8,730 nucleotides of DNA from Betaproteobacteria bacterium (GTDB lineage Bacteria > Pseudomonadota > Gammaproteobacteria > Burkholderiales > SG8-41): assembly GCA_021300125.1 (NCBI GenBank), contig JAJTHX010000153.1, forward strand, positions 1 to 8,730, given 5' to 3'. This document shows positions 1 through 7,140 of the stretch, piece by piece. A program made the translations under genes and the position numbers. Under the pieces are notes generated by a model. That model did no database searches, was not told the DNA's origin, and saw only the letters and a list, made by a program, of their open reading frames with translations. Numbering within the stretch: position 1 is the first letter of the stretch; the number at the start of each line of letters is the position of its first letter.

Positions 1-679
1 GCGAGGCGCCGACCGCGGCGCCCAGCTTGTCGGCCAGCGCTTCCAGGATCTTGAAGTTCTCGCCGCTGCCCATGCCGCGGCCGCCGGAGACGATGATGCG
101 CGCCGCAGTGAGCTCGGGGCGGTCGGACTTCGACAGTTCCTGGCCGTTGAATTTCGACAGGCCGGTGTCGGGACCGGCAGCGAGGTTCTCCACCGCGGCC
201 GAGCCACCCTCGCCCGCGGCATCGAAGCCGGTGGCGCGTACGGTGATGACCTTGACCTTGTCGGCCGACTGCACCGTCGCCATCGCGTTGCCGGCATAGA
301 TCGGCCGCACGAAGGTATCGGGCGAGACCACCGCGCTGATGTCGGAGATCTGCTGCACGTCGAGCAGCGCGGCCAGGCGCGGCATGAAGTTCTTGCCGTA
401 GCCGGTGGCCGGCGCAAGGATGTGGCTGTAATTGCCGGCGATGCCCTGCACCAGCGCGGCCAGGTTCTCCGCGGCGCTGCCGGCATACTGCGCGGCATCG
501 GCCAGCAGCACCTTGCCCACGCCGGCGATTTTTGCAGCCGCCTGCGCCGCCTCGGCGCAGCCGCTGCCGGCAACGAGCACCGTGAGGTCGCCGCCGATTT
601 TCGCCGCGGCGGTGACCGTGTTGGTGGTGCCGGGCTTGAGTTGTTTGCCGTCGTGTTCGGCAATGACCAGGATCGCCAT
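1..679 (-). CDS. etfA: Electron transfer flavoprotein alpha subunit, 3' end cut by window edge
   Basis: Alpha subunit of the soluble EtfAB heterodimer, which accepts electrons from acyl-CoA dehydrogenases and passes them to the membrane ETF:ubiquinone oxidoreductase. The first 226 codons are present. The N-terminal domain starts [17 protein letters not shown] and includes the alpha-domain segment APATGYGKNFMPRLAALLD. The FAD-binding domain begins near residue 185 and shows the family hallmark SGGRGMGSGENF around Arg201. The family is usually about 310 residues, so roughly 85 residues of the FAD domain lie beyond base 1; this is a window truncation and no disruption is seen. The start ATG overlaps the etfB stop by one base (TGATG on the coding strand), and a GAGGG Shine-Dalgarno inside the end of etfB lies 7 bases upstream. 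This arrangement indicates translational coupling, which suits an equimolar heterodimer. Confidence 0.96.
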   Translation of the reverse strand, partial: MAILVIAEHDGKQLKPGTTNTVTAAAKIGGDLTVLVAGSGCAEAAQAAAKIAGVGKVLLADAAQYAGSAAENLAALVQGIAGNYSHILAPATGYGKNFMPRLAALLDVQQISDISAVVSPDTFVRPIYAGNAMATVQSADKVKVITVRATGFDAAGEGGSAAVENLAAGPDTGLSKFNGQELSKSDRPELTAARIIVSGGRGMGSGENFKILEALADKLGAAVGAS

Positions 680-1428
680 CAGATTACCCTCGCTTCATTC
701 TTGAGTTTGGCGACGAGCTCGGCCACGTCGGCCACTTTGACGCCGGCACTGCGCTTGGGCGGCTCTTCCACCTTCAGCGTCTTCAAGCGCGGCGCGACAT
801 CCACGCCCAGCGCCTCGGGCTTCACCACTTCGAGCGGCTTTTTCTTCGCCTTCATGATGTTGGGCAGCGTGACATAGCGCGGCTCATTGAGGCGCAGGTC
901 GGTGGTCACCACCGCCGGCAGCTTGATGCTCATCTTCTCGAGGCCGCCGTCGATCTCGCGCGTCACCTCGGCGCTGTCGCCGTTGACGGCGATGGCGGAA
1001 GTGAAGGCCGACTGCGGCCAGCCCAGCAGCGCGGCGGTCATCTGGCCGGACTGGTTGGAATCGTCGTCGATCGCCTGCTTGCCCATGATCACCAGCTTGG
1101 GCTGTTCCTTGTCGGCGATGGCCTTGACCACCTTGGCCACGGCCAGCGGCTGCACCTCGCCGGCGACCTCGACCAGGATGCCGCGGTCGGCACCCATCGC
1201 CATCGCCGTGCGCAGGGTTTCCTGCGACTGCGCGGTGCCGATGGACAGCGCGACGATCTCGGTGACGAGGCCGGCCTCCTTCATGCGCACCGCCTGCTCG
1301 ACGGCGATTTCGCAGAACGGGTTCATGGCCATCTTGACGTTGGCGGTTTCAACGCCGCTGCCGTCGGATTTGACGCGCACCTTCACATACGGGTCGATCA
1401 CGCGCTTGACTGTTACCAGGACCTTCAT
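679..1428 (-). CDS. etfB: Electron transfer flavoprotein beta subunit
   Basis: Beta subunit of the EtfAB heterodimer, which binds AMP and carries the loop that docks to partner dehydrogenases. The protein has 249 residues, the usual family length. It begins [19 protein letters not shown], has the nucleotide-binding segment [15 protein letters not shown] (residues 116-130), and has the strongly conserved recognition-loop region [19 protein letters not shown] (residues 180-198). The frame stays open upstream to 1515, but the ATG at 1428 gives the canonical N-terminus and follows a GGAG site, so it is chosen as the start. The gene has its own promoter (1487-1515) and overlaps etfA by one base. 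EtfAB would be the natural electron acceptor for the acyl-CoA dehydrogenase at the other end of this window, though a housekeeping ETF serves many dehydrogenases. Confidence 0.97.
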   Translation of the reverse strand: MKVLVTVKRVIDPYVKVRVKSDGSGVETANVKMAMNPFCEIAVEQAVRMKEAGLVTEIVALSIGTAQSQETLRTAMAMGADRGILVEVAGEVQPLAVAKVVKAIADKEQPKLVIMGKQAIDDDSNQSGQMTAALLGWPQSAFTSAIAVNGDSAEVTREIDGGLEKMSIKLPAVVTTDLRLNEPRYVTLPNIMKAKKKPLEVVKPEALGVDVAPRLKTLKVEEPPKRSAGVKVADVAELVAKLKNEARVI

Positions 1429-1448
1429 GGGGACTCCGCGTTGGGGGT

Positions 1449-1458
1449 TCGTGCACGA
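1449..1458. promoter_or_regulatory. Perfect 10-bp palindrome in the etfB leader
   Basis: TCGTGCACGA is a perfect palindrome lying between the predicted transcription start and the etfB Shine-Dalgarno. It has no loop, so an RNA hairpin is unlikely; an operator half-site pair is possible. It may also be chance in GC-rich DNA. Confidence 0.25.
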
Positions 1459-1486
1459 CGCCTGAACCGGCCCGTGCAAGCCCCGG

Positions 1487-1515
1487 ATTTTACCGCATCG
1501 ACCGCGCCCGACCAA
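1487..1515 (-). promoter_or_regulatory. Candidate sigma70 promoter for etfBA
   Basis: On the coding strand, TTGGTC (1515-1510) and TAAAAT (1492-1487) are separated by exactly 17 bases. The -10 box matches the consensus at five of six positions, while the -35 box has only the TTG. Transcription would start near 1480, giving a leader of about 50 bases before the etfB ATG. This is a visual assignment, made stronger by its position in the only sizeable gap between the genes. Confidence 0.6.
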
Positions 1516-1532
1516 CCGCGCAGCGCCACATG

Positions 1533-1550
1533 CTGGTCAGTCCTGACCGG
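1533..1550. promoter_or_regulatory. Inverted repeat upstream of the etfBA promoter, possible operator
   Basis: GGTCAG (1535-1540) and CTGACC (1543-1548) form a perfect inverted repeat around two bases, with one further C/G pair outside a mismatch. It lies about 20-35 bases upstream of the -35 box of the etfBA promoter and about 80 bases past the MmgE/PrpD stop. There is no T-tract after it, so it does not look like an intrinsic terminator. An activator or repressor site is a guess. Confidence 0.3.
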
Positions 1551-1629
1551 CTTCGTCCCTGTGATGGCCCGCGGGTGAACCGGAAAATCCTGCCGCGCGA
1601 CCGCATTATGGCGATCTGCGGCGGCCGCC

Positions 1630-3018
1630 TCAGGACCAGCGAAAGAGCGGCGCTGGATCCGCGCCGGGCGCAAGCGCCATCACCGTATCGAGCAGCGCGC
1701 GGCTGCGCGCCTCGCCGATCAGCGGTGCGCTGTTGGCGGCGAACTTGTCGGCGAGGTCGGCGTCGCTCATCGGATTGCCGCCCTCGCCCTTGGGATCGAG
1801 CACGCGCTCCTCGAGCACGCGGCCGTCCTTCAGCCGCACCTGTGCCACACCCGAACGCTGGCGCGGATAGATACGCTCGCATTCCTCGTCGACATAGACC
1901 TCGGTCACCTCGACCAGCCGCTTCACATCCTCGCGCTCGAGGTTGGCGCGCTCGAAGCTCGGCACCGTGACATTGCCGAAGGCCATGGTCAGCGCGGTGG
2001 TCACCGGCGCGCTCATCTGCGCTTCGAGCAGGGTCTGCGCCGTCTTCTGGTCGTGCCCGGCGGCGCCCGCCTCGTACATGCCGATCTTCACCGCCGCCAC
2101 CTCCTCCGGCTTGAACGGCGTGCGGCGGCCGATGATGCGCACCGCATCCAGCGCGGCATGGAAATGGCGGCAGGCCGGATAGGGCTTGAAATAGACGTCG
2201 CAGATTTCGTAACGCTCGCCCAGCGCGCCGGTGAGCCGCGGCCAGTCGGCCTCGCCGCCGGCGATCGCCTGCACAAAACCGTAGCGGCCTTCGATCACCT
2301 GCGCCGGGCCGGTCAGGCCACGCGCGGCGAGTTCGGCGCAGACGATACCGTCGCGCGCCGCCTTGCCGGGATGGATGCGCTTCACGTCGGCGCCGTCCTG
2401 CAGGTAGGCGCGCAGCCCGCCGGAAAAACTGCCGGCCAGCCCCAGCGCGTTCAGGGTCCCGGCCGCATCGAGCCTGAGCAGCCGCGCCGCACCGGCCGCA
2501 GCGCCGAACACGCCGGCGGTGGGCGTGTTGTGGAAACCGCGGCGCGAGGAATGCGGATGCACGGTGGAAGCGATGCGCAGCGTCACGTCATACGCGGCCA
2601 CACCGGCGGCAATCAGGTCATCCGCGGAAGAACCCAGCTTCTCCGCCATCGCCAGCAGCGCCGGAAAAATCGAACCCGCCGGATGCACCGAGCCACGTGT
2701 CATGCCGTCATCGAAATCCAGCGCATGGGTTGCCGCACCGTTGACGAAGGCAGCGTTGGGCGCGGCCAGGCGATGCGGTGTCGCCACCACCGAAGCCTCG
2801 GTCGAACGGTCCCAGGACTGCAGGTAGTCGAGCACGATGCGGGTGGAATCCATGCGCGAACCGGCAATCGCGCAGGTCAGGTAATCCAGCAGCGCGCGGC
2901 GGAAGGCGTGGATCGCCTGCGGCGGCAGCGTCGCCACATCGCTCGCGGCCACATACTCGGCCAGGCGGCGGCTGGCGGCTTCGGCGTGGGGGTCAATGGC
3001 CGCTGCGGATGGTTTCAT
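1630..3018 (-). CDS. MmgE/PrpD family protein (2-methylcitrate dehydratase-like fold)
   Basis: Member of the MmgE/PrpD family, which includes 2-methylcitrate dehydratase, cis-aconitate decarboxylase and iminodisuccinate epimerase. The specific reaction here is unknown. The 462-residue length is normal. Family motifs are intact: NGAATHALDFDD (93-104), a following His112-Pro, RRGFHNTPTAG (159-169), VKRIHPGKAARDGI (212-225) and KPYPACRHFHAALDA (278-292). By recalled comparison with human cis-aconitate decarboxylase, Asp101, His112 and Lys213 match active-site positions, but the Thr after the DFDD run is Gly105, which argues against that particular activity. No signal peptide is seen, so it is cytoplasmic. 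It follows the second Bug gene in the same direction, across a very AT-rich 30-base spacer without a Shine-Dalgarno site. Known family members use free carboxylates, so it may act on the imported acid before CoA activation. Confidence 0.92.
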   Translation of the reverse strand: MKPSAAAIDPHAEAASRRLAEYVAASDVATLPPQAIHAFRRALLDYLTCAIAGSRMDSTRIVLDYLQSWDRSTEASVVATPHRLAAPNAAFVNGAATHALDFDDGMTRGSVHPAGSIFPALLAMAEKLGSSADDLIAAGVAAYDVTLRIASTVHPHSSRRGFHNTPTAGVFGAAAGAARLLRLDAAGTLNALGLAGSFSGGLRAYLQDGADVKRIHPGKAARDGIVCAELAARGLTGPAQVIEGRYGFVQAIAGGEADWPRLTGALGERYEICDVYFKPYPACRHFHAALDAVRIIGRRTPFKPEEVAAVKIGMYEAGAAGHDQKTAQTLLEAQMSAPVTTALTMAFGNVTVPSFERANLEREDVKRLVEVTEVYVDEECERIYPRQRSGVAQVRLKDGRVLEERVLDPKGEGGNPMSDADLADKFAANSAPLIGEARSRALLDTVMALAPGADPAPLFRWS

Positions 3019-3048
3019 ATAAGTATTTGATTTAATTGAATAATATTT
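3019..3048 (-). promoter_or_regulatory. AT-rich spacer and leader before the MmgE/PrpD gene
   Basis: Only 3 of these 30 bases are G or C, against about 63% in the genes on both sides. On the coding strand it runs from the TAA of the Bug gene to the MmgE/PrpD ATG. No purine-rich Shine-Dalgarno is visible, so initiation probably relies on an unstructured A/U-rich leader. TATTAT could serve as a -10 box, but no convincing -35 box lies 17 bases upstream, so I do not claim a promoter. Confidence 0.4.
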
Positions 3049-3993
3049 TTACTGCGAGGCGATCATCGCGTCGCGGATCACGCGCTGCCACTTGGCGTGT
3101 TCGCTGCGGATATAGCTGCCGAAATGCTCGGGCGTGTTGCCTGCGGGTTCGGCACCATCGGCGGTCATGTAATCCACCACCTCTTTCAGCGCGAGGATTT
3201 TCAGCATCTCGCCATTGAGCCGCGCCACGATCGCGCGCGGGGTGCCGGCCGGCGCAACGATGCCGTTCCAGCTGTTGGCCTCGTAACCGGGAAAACCCGA
3301 CTCGGCCACCGTCGGCACATCAGGCAAGGCCCGCGCACGGCGGTCGCCGGCCACGGCCAGCGCGCGCAGCTTGCCGCTGCGCACCTGCGGCACGGTGTTG
3401 ATCGCACCGCCGAACATCGCCTGCACTTCGCCGCTGAGGATGCCGGTCAGCGCCGGCCCTGTGCCCTTGTACGGCACATGGGTCATCTCGAACTTGGCCA
3501 TCTGCTTGAGCATTTCCATCGGCAGGAAGGTCGCCGAAGAGCTCGCGCCGTAATTGAGCGGCTTGGCCCGTGCCAGCGCCACCAGGTCGCGCACCGATTT
3601 CGCCGGCAGCGAGGGATGCACCACCAGCACGGTCGAGGACGACGTGGTCTGGATCACCGGCGCAAAATCGCGCAGCGGGTCATAGGGCACCTTGCGCAGG
3701 TTGGGATTGATCGCCAGCGTGCCGAGGTTGGCCACCAGCAGCGTGTAGCCGTCGGGCGGCGACTTGGCGCCGAGCTCGGTGCCGATGATGCCTTCGGCGC
3801 CTGGCCGGTTGTCCACGATGAAGGTCTTGCCCAGCGCATCGCCCATGCGCTGCGCCAGCGCACGCGCCACGGTATCGGTGCCGCCGCCGGGCGCGAATGG
3901 CGAAATGAAACGCACCGGCTTCACCGGATAGGCGCCCTGCGCTGCGGCGGTGCCGGCCACACAGAACAGCGACAGCATCCACAGCGCGCGCAT
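3049..3993 (-). CDS. Bug-family (TctC-type) periplasmic substrate-binding protein, downstream copy
   Basis: Extracytoplasmic solute receptor of the Bug/TctC family, which binds small carboxylates for tripartite tricarboxylate (TTT) transporters. It has 314 residues, which is typical. Residues 1-18 form a short Sec signal peptide (hydrophobic segment LWMLSLFCVAG, likely cleavage after Ala18 before QGAYP). Family signatures follow in order: FAPGGGTDTVAR (33-44), VDNRPGAEGIIG (60-71), SPPDGYTLL (78-86), VPYKGTGPAL (173-182) and ESGFPGYEANSWNG (231-244). It starts 3 bases after the stop of the synthetase gene, and its GGAGG Shine-Dalgarno lies in the last codons of that gene, so the two are probably translationally coupled. 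No TctA or TctB membrane gene is nearby. It is clearly a paralogue of the protein at 6116-7108. The ligand cannot be predicted. Confidence 0.95.
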   Translation of the reverse strand: MRALWMLSLFCVAGTAAAQGAYPVKPVRFISPFAPGGGTDTVARALAQRMGDALGKTFIVDNRPGAEGIIGTELGAKSPPDGYTLLVANLGTLAINPNLRKVPYDPLRDFAPVIQTTSSSTVLVVHPSLPAKSVRDLVALARAKPLNYGASSSATFLPMEMLKQMAKFEMTHVPYKGTGPALTGILSGEVQAMFGGAINTVPQVRSGKLRALAVAGDRRARALPDVPTVAESGFPGYEANSWNGIVAPAGTPRAIVARLNGEMLKILALKEVVDYMTADGAEPAGNTPEHFGSYIRSEHAKWQRVIRDAMIASQ

Positions 3994-3996
3994 GGC

Positions 3997-6087
3997 TCAG
4001 GCCTCCGGCTTCAGCGCCACCAGCGCATCCACGGCGACCACGCCGTCGGCCTGCACCAGCAGCGGATTGATTTCGGCCTCGGCCACCGCCTCCGCCGCGG
4101 CGAGTTGCGACAGCGCCTGCACCACGCGTGCCAGCGCCTCGAGGTCGCCCTTCGGCTGCTTGCGGTAACCGCGCAGCACCGCAAACGCCTTGACCTCGTC
4201 AATCATTTCGCGCGCGACCTCCAGCGTCACCGGCGCGAGGCGCACCGCATGGCCGCCGCCGAGTTCGGCGAGGATGCCGCCGACGCCCACCATCACCAGC
4301 GGTCCGGCATCGCGGTCGCGGCGGAAACCGACAATGACTTCGGCAATGCCGCGCGCCATGCGCTGCACCAGCACGCCGTCGAGTTTGGCCTGCGGCATCG
4401 CCTTGCGGATGCGCGCGAGCATGCCGTCCACCTCGGTTTTGAGCTGCGCCGCATCGGCAATGTTGAGCACCACGCCGCCGGCCTCGGTCTTGTGCGGAAT
4501 GTCGGCGGAGAGGATTTTCGCGACCGCCGGAAAACCGGTGGTCACCGCTGCGCGGCCATCCTGCACCACCTGCGCGGGCGCGAATGGAATGCCGAGCAGG
4601 CCGAGGAAGCGCGAGGCTTCGTGTTCATTGAAAGGCCGGCCGGCCTGCGCCTTGAGACCCGCCGCCAGCGTTTCGCGCAGCGCCGCATCCGGCGCGGGAT
4701 GCAGCGACGGCGCGCGCCACTCGCAGTAGGCGCGCACCGCATCGGCACAGGCCTCGGGCGTGCGGAAGGCCGCGGCACCGCCGCGCTGCAGGATGTGCAG
4801 CGCCTCGTTCGCCGCCGGCCCGAGGAAGCTCGCCAGCGGCTTGGCCACGCGCCCGGCATTGAGAATGCGCTCACGCACCGAATCCGGCTTCAGCGTGGCG
4901 GTCGAACCCTGCACCGCGACGATGGCATCGCAATGGTCCGAGCGCTCCAGCGCATGGATGATCGTCGGATAGACATCGCCCTCGGCGCGACCCATCGGCA
5001 GGTCGGTCAGCGGGGCATCGTTGATATGGATGTTCTTGCCCGCGAGCTCGTCAATCACCGTCTGCGGCGGCGGCACCACCGCAATGCCGGCAAGCCCGAG
5101 CTGGTCCACCACCATCGCGGCAGCACCGCCGGTGCCCGTGAAAATCGCCACGCGCTTGCCCCTGGGCGGCTTGAAGCCCATCACCAGCTGCGGCGTCTCG
5201 AACAGGGCTTCATACGTCTTCACGCGGATGATGCCGTGGTCCCGGAAAAACGCCTCCGCCACATCATCGGCGCCGGCAATCGCGCCGGTGTGCGTGGTGG
5301 CGATCTCGCGCCCCACCGCCGAGCGGCCGAGCTTGAACGCGATCACCGGCTTGCCAAGTTCGAAGGCACGGCGCGCGGCAGCCCCCAGCCGCGGCGCATC
5401 GCGGAACGCCTCGAGAAAGAGCAGGATGCATTTCGTGTCGGGGTCATCGACCATGCAATCGACGATCTCGCCGACGCCGACATCGCATTCGTTGCCGACC
5501 GACACCATTTTCGAGAAGCCGAGGCCGCGCTCCTGCGCCCGCGACACCGTGCCGCCCATCATCGAGCCGCTCTGCGACACCAGGCTCAGGTGGCCCGGCA
5601 CCAGCGTCTCGCTCTCCAGCACGGCATTGGCCGAGAGCACGGTGTGGCCGGTGACGTTGGCGATGCCCAGGCAGTTGGGTCCGATCAGGCGCACGCCGGC
5701 GGCACGCGCGGTCTCGACCATGCGCCGCTGCATGCGCATGCCCTCCTCGCCGGTCTCGGCAAAGCCCGCGGAAAAAATCGTCGCCGCCTTCACGCCAGCC
5801 GCGGCGCAGTCCTCGATCACGCCGGGCACGGCCTTGGCCGGCACCATGATGAAGGCGTGGTCGATCTTCTGCGGCACCGAACGGATGTCCGGGTACGCCT
5901 TGTCGCCGTTGATGTCATCGCGCCCCGGATTGATCGGGATGATGGTGCCGTCAAAGCCGTGCTTGCGCAGCACGCGCTGCGGCCGCGAAGCGAGTTTCTT
6001 GGCATCGGCCGAGGCCCCTACCAGTGCCACCGTCCTCGGGGAAAACAGGGCCCGACCCAGGGCCAGGCGGTCTTCGGCGTTGCTCAT
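3997..6087 (-). CDS. Acyl-CoA synthetase, ADP/NDP-forming type (fused alpha-beta, acetate--CoA ligase family)
   Basis: Probably converts a carboxylate, CoA and ATP to acyl-CoA, ADP and phosphate through a phosphohistidine relay. The 696 residues have the fused order of this family: CoA-binding domain (about 12-105, with LVGASADAKK), succinyl-CoA-synthetase-like domains (about 130-300, with IGPNCLGIAN at 135-144 and SQSGSMMGG at 171-179), a linker ligase domain, and a C-terminal ATP-grasp domain (about 475-690, with PHKTEAGGVV at 531-540, GVGGILAEL at 601-609 and EINPLLV at 672-678). Both histidines of the relay appear present: His266 in THTGAIAG and His532 in HKTEAGG. No signal peptide, so cytoplasmic. 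A GAGGA site lies 10 bases before the ATG. It sits between two Bug genes, which suggests it activates an imported acid. The natural acid is unknown; acetate is only the family name. Confidence 0.93.
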   Translation of the reverse strand: MSNAEDRLALGRALFSPRTVALVGASADAKKLASRPQRVLRKHGFDGTIIPINPGRDDINGDKAYPDIRSVPQKIDHAFIMVPAKAVPGVIEDCAAAGVKAATIFSAGFAETGEEGMRMQRRMVETARAAGVRLIGPNCLGIANVTGHTVLSANAVLESETLVPGHLSLVSQSGSMMGGTVSRAQERGLGFSKMVSVGNECDVGVGEIVDCMVDDPDTKCILLFLEAFRDAPRLGAAARRAFELGKPVIAFKLGRSAVGREIATTHTGAIAGADDVAEAFFRDHGIIRVKTYEALFETPQLVMGFKPPRGKRVAIFTGTGGAAAMVVDQLGLAGIAVVPPPQTVIDELAGKNIHINDAPLTDLPMGRAEGDVYPTIIHALERSDHCDAIVAVQGSTATLKPDSVRERILNAGRVAKPLASFLGPAANEALHILQRGGAAAFRTPEACADAVRAYCEWRAPSLHPAPDAALRETLAAGLKAQAGRPFNEHEASRFLGLLGIPFAPAQVVQDGRAAVTTGFPAVAKILSADIPHKTEAGGVVLNIADAAQLKTEVDGMLARIRKAMPQAKLDGVLVQRMARGIAEVIVGFRRDRDAGPLVMVGVGGILAELGGGHAVRLAPVTLEVAREMIDEVKAFAVLRGYRKQPKGDLEALARVVQALSQLAAAEAVAEAEINPLLVQADGVVAVDALVALKPEA

Positions 6088-6115
6088 CGTGTTGCAGTCC
6101 TCATGCCATGTCCGG

Positions 6116-7108
6116 TCATTCGATCTTGATGTCCGCAGCCTTGATCACCTTGCTCCACTTCGCCTGCTCGCTGCGGATGAAGGCGGTGAACTCCTCGGGC
6201 GTGTTGCCGATCGCCACCGGGCCGTCATTGATCAGGCGCTCAAGCACCTTGGGATCCTTCAGGATTTTCACCAGCTCGACATGCAGGCGGTCAATGATCG
6301 GCCGCGGCGTGCCGGTGGGCACTAGGATGCCGTTCCAGGAACTGGCGTCGTACTGCGGAAACCCGCTTTCGGCAAAGGTCGGCACCTCGGGCAGCGCAAT
6401 CGAGCGCTTGGGGCCGGTGACCGCCAGCGCGCGCACGCGGCCGTTGCGCACGATCGGCACCGCGGCAAGCATGGTGCCGAACATGGACTGCACCTGGCCT
6501 GAGCTGAGATCCTGCAGCGCCGGCGGCGCGCCCTTGTAAGGCACATGCACCAGCTTGAGCTGCAGCTGGAAATTGAACAGCTCACCGGCGAGGTGGCCCG
6601 AGCCGGCGGGGCCCGAGGTTGCGTAATTGATCTCGCCCGGGCGCTTGCGCGCCAGCGCAACAAATTCCTTCACGCTTTTCACCGGCAGCGTGGGATGCGT
6701 CATCAGCATCAGCGGCTGCAGCGTGGTCTGCGTCACCGTCTGGAAATCCTTCAGCGGATCAAAGCCGAGGTTCTTGTGCAGGAACGGACCGGTAGCCAGC
6801 GTGGTGATGCCGCCGAGGAACAGCGTGTAGCCATCGGGCGGCGACTTCGCCGCCACCTGGCCGCCGATGGCGCCGCCGCCACCGGCGCGGTTGTCCACCA
6901 GCACATTCTGGCCCATCGATTCGGTGAGCCGCTGCGCGAGCAGCCGTCCGAGGATGTCCGTCGGCCCGCCCGGCGGGAACGGCATCACCATGCGGATCGG
7001 GCGGCTGGGATAGGCGCCGGCCTGCTGGGCCAGCGCGGCCAGCGGCAGGGCCAGCACTGAGGCCATCACGGCTGCGCCGGCGGCGCACCGTTTCCAATGC
7101 AAACGCAT
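6116..7108 (-). CDS. Bug-family (TctC-type) periplasmic substrate-binding protein, upstream copy
   Basis: Second TTT-type solute receptor, 330 residues from the chosen start. A classical signal peptide (basic MRLHWKRC, then a hydrophobic stretch ending ALA) would be cut after Ala27 before QQAGAYP. Signatures: FPPGGPTD (44-51), VDNRAGGGGAIGG (71-83), SPPDGYTLF (89-97), VPYKGAPPAL (189-198) and ESGFPQYDASSWNG (247-260). Over the segment beginning PT(V/F)AESGFP, 27 of 41 residues match the downstream copy, so the two are paralogues. Two ATGs lie in tandem: the first (7111) is only 3 bases from AGGAGG, the second (7108) is 6 bases away, so the second is preferred. It lies 28 bases upstream of the synthetase gene and 32 bases downstream of the dehydrogenase gene. 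No transporter membrane gene is in the window; the ligand is unknown. Confidence 0.95.
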   Translation of the reverse strand: MRLHWKRCAAGAAVMASVLALPLAALAQQAGAYPSRPIRMVMPFPPGGPTDILGRLLAQRLTESMGQNVLVDNRAGGGGAIGGQVAAKSPPDGYTLFLGGITTLATGPFLHKNLGFDPLKDFQTVTQTTLQPLMLMTHPTLPVKSVKEFVALARKRPGEINYATSGPAGSGHLAGELFNFQLQLKLVHVPYKGAPPALQDLSSGQVQSMFGTMLAAVPIVRNGRVRALAVTGPKRSIALPEVPTFAESGFPQYDASSWNGILVPTGTPRPIIDRLHVELVKILKDPKVLERLINDGPVAIGNTPEEFTAFIRSEQAKWSKVIKAADIKIE

Positions 7109-7114
7109 CATGCT

Positions 7115-7120
7115 CCTCCT
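7115..7120 (-). promoter_or_regulatory. Shine-Dalgarno site that decides between two adjacent ATG codons
   Basis: AGGAGG on the coding strand stands 3 bases before the ATG at 7111 and 6 bases before the ATG at 7108. The 6-base spacing is closer to the usual optimum and favours the second ATG as the start of the upstream Bug gene. Confidence 0.6.
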
Positions 7121-7140
7121 TGCCCTGCGCTCTGCGGCGC

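Noticed and set aside
1620..1629. Perfect palindrome GGCGGCCGCC directly after the MmgE/PrpD stop, considered as a terminator
   Set aside because: It has no loop and no following T-tract, so it cannot be called an intrinsic terminator; it is a common kind of sequence in GC-rich DNA.
2053..3030. A 325-codon open frame on the plus strand
   Set aside because: Antisense to the MmgE/PrpD gene, which has all its family motifs; the plus frame reads as a shadow rich in Arg, Gly and His.
3097..6129. A 1010-codon open frame on the plus strand
   Set aside because: It lies antisense to the synthetase gene and most of one Bug gene, is dominated by His, Arg, Ala and Gly, shows no domain pattern, and is the usual mirror of codon bias in GC-rich genes.
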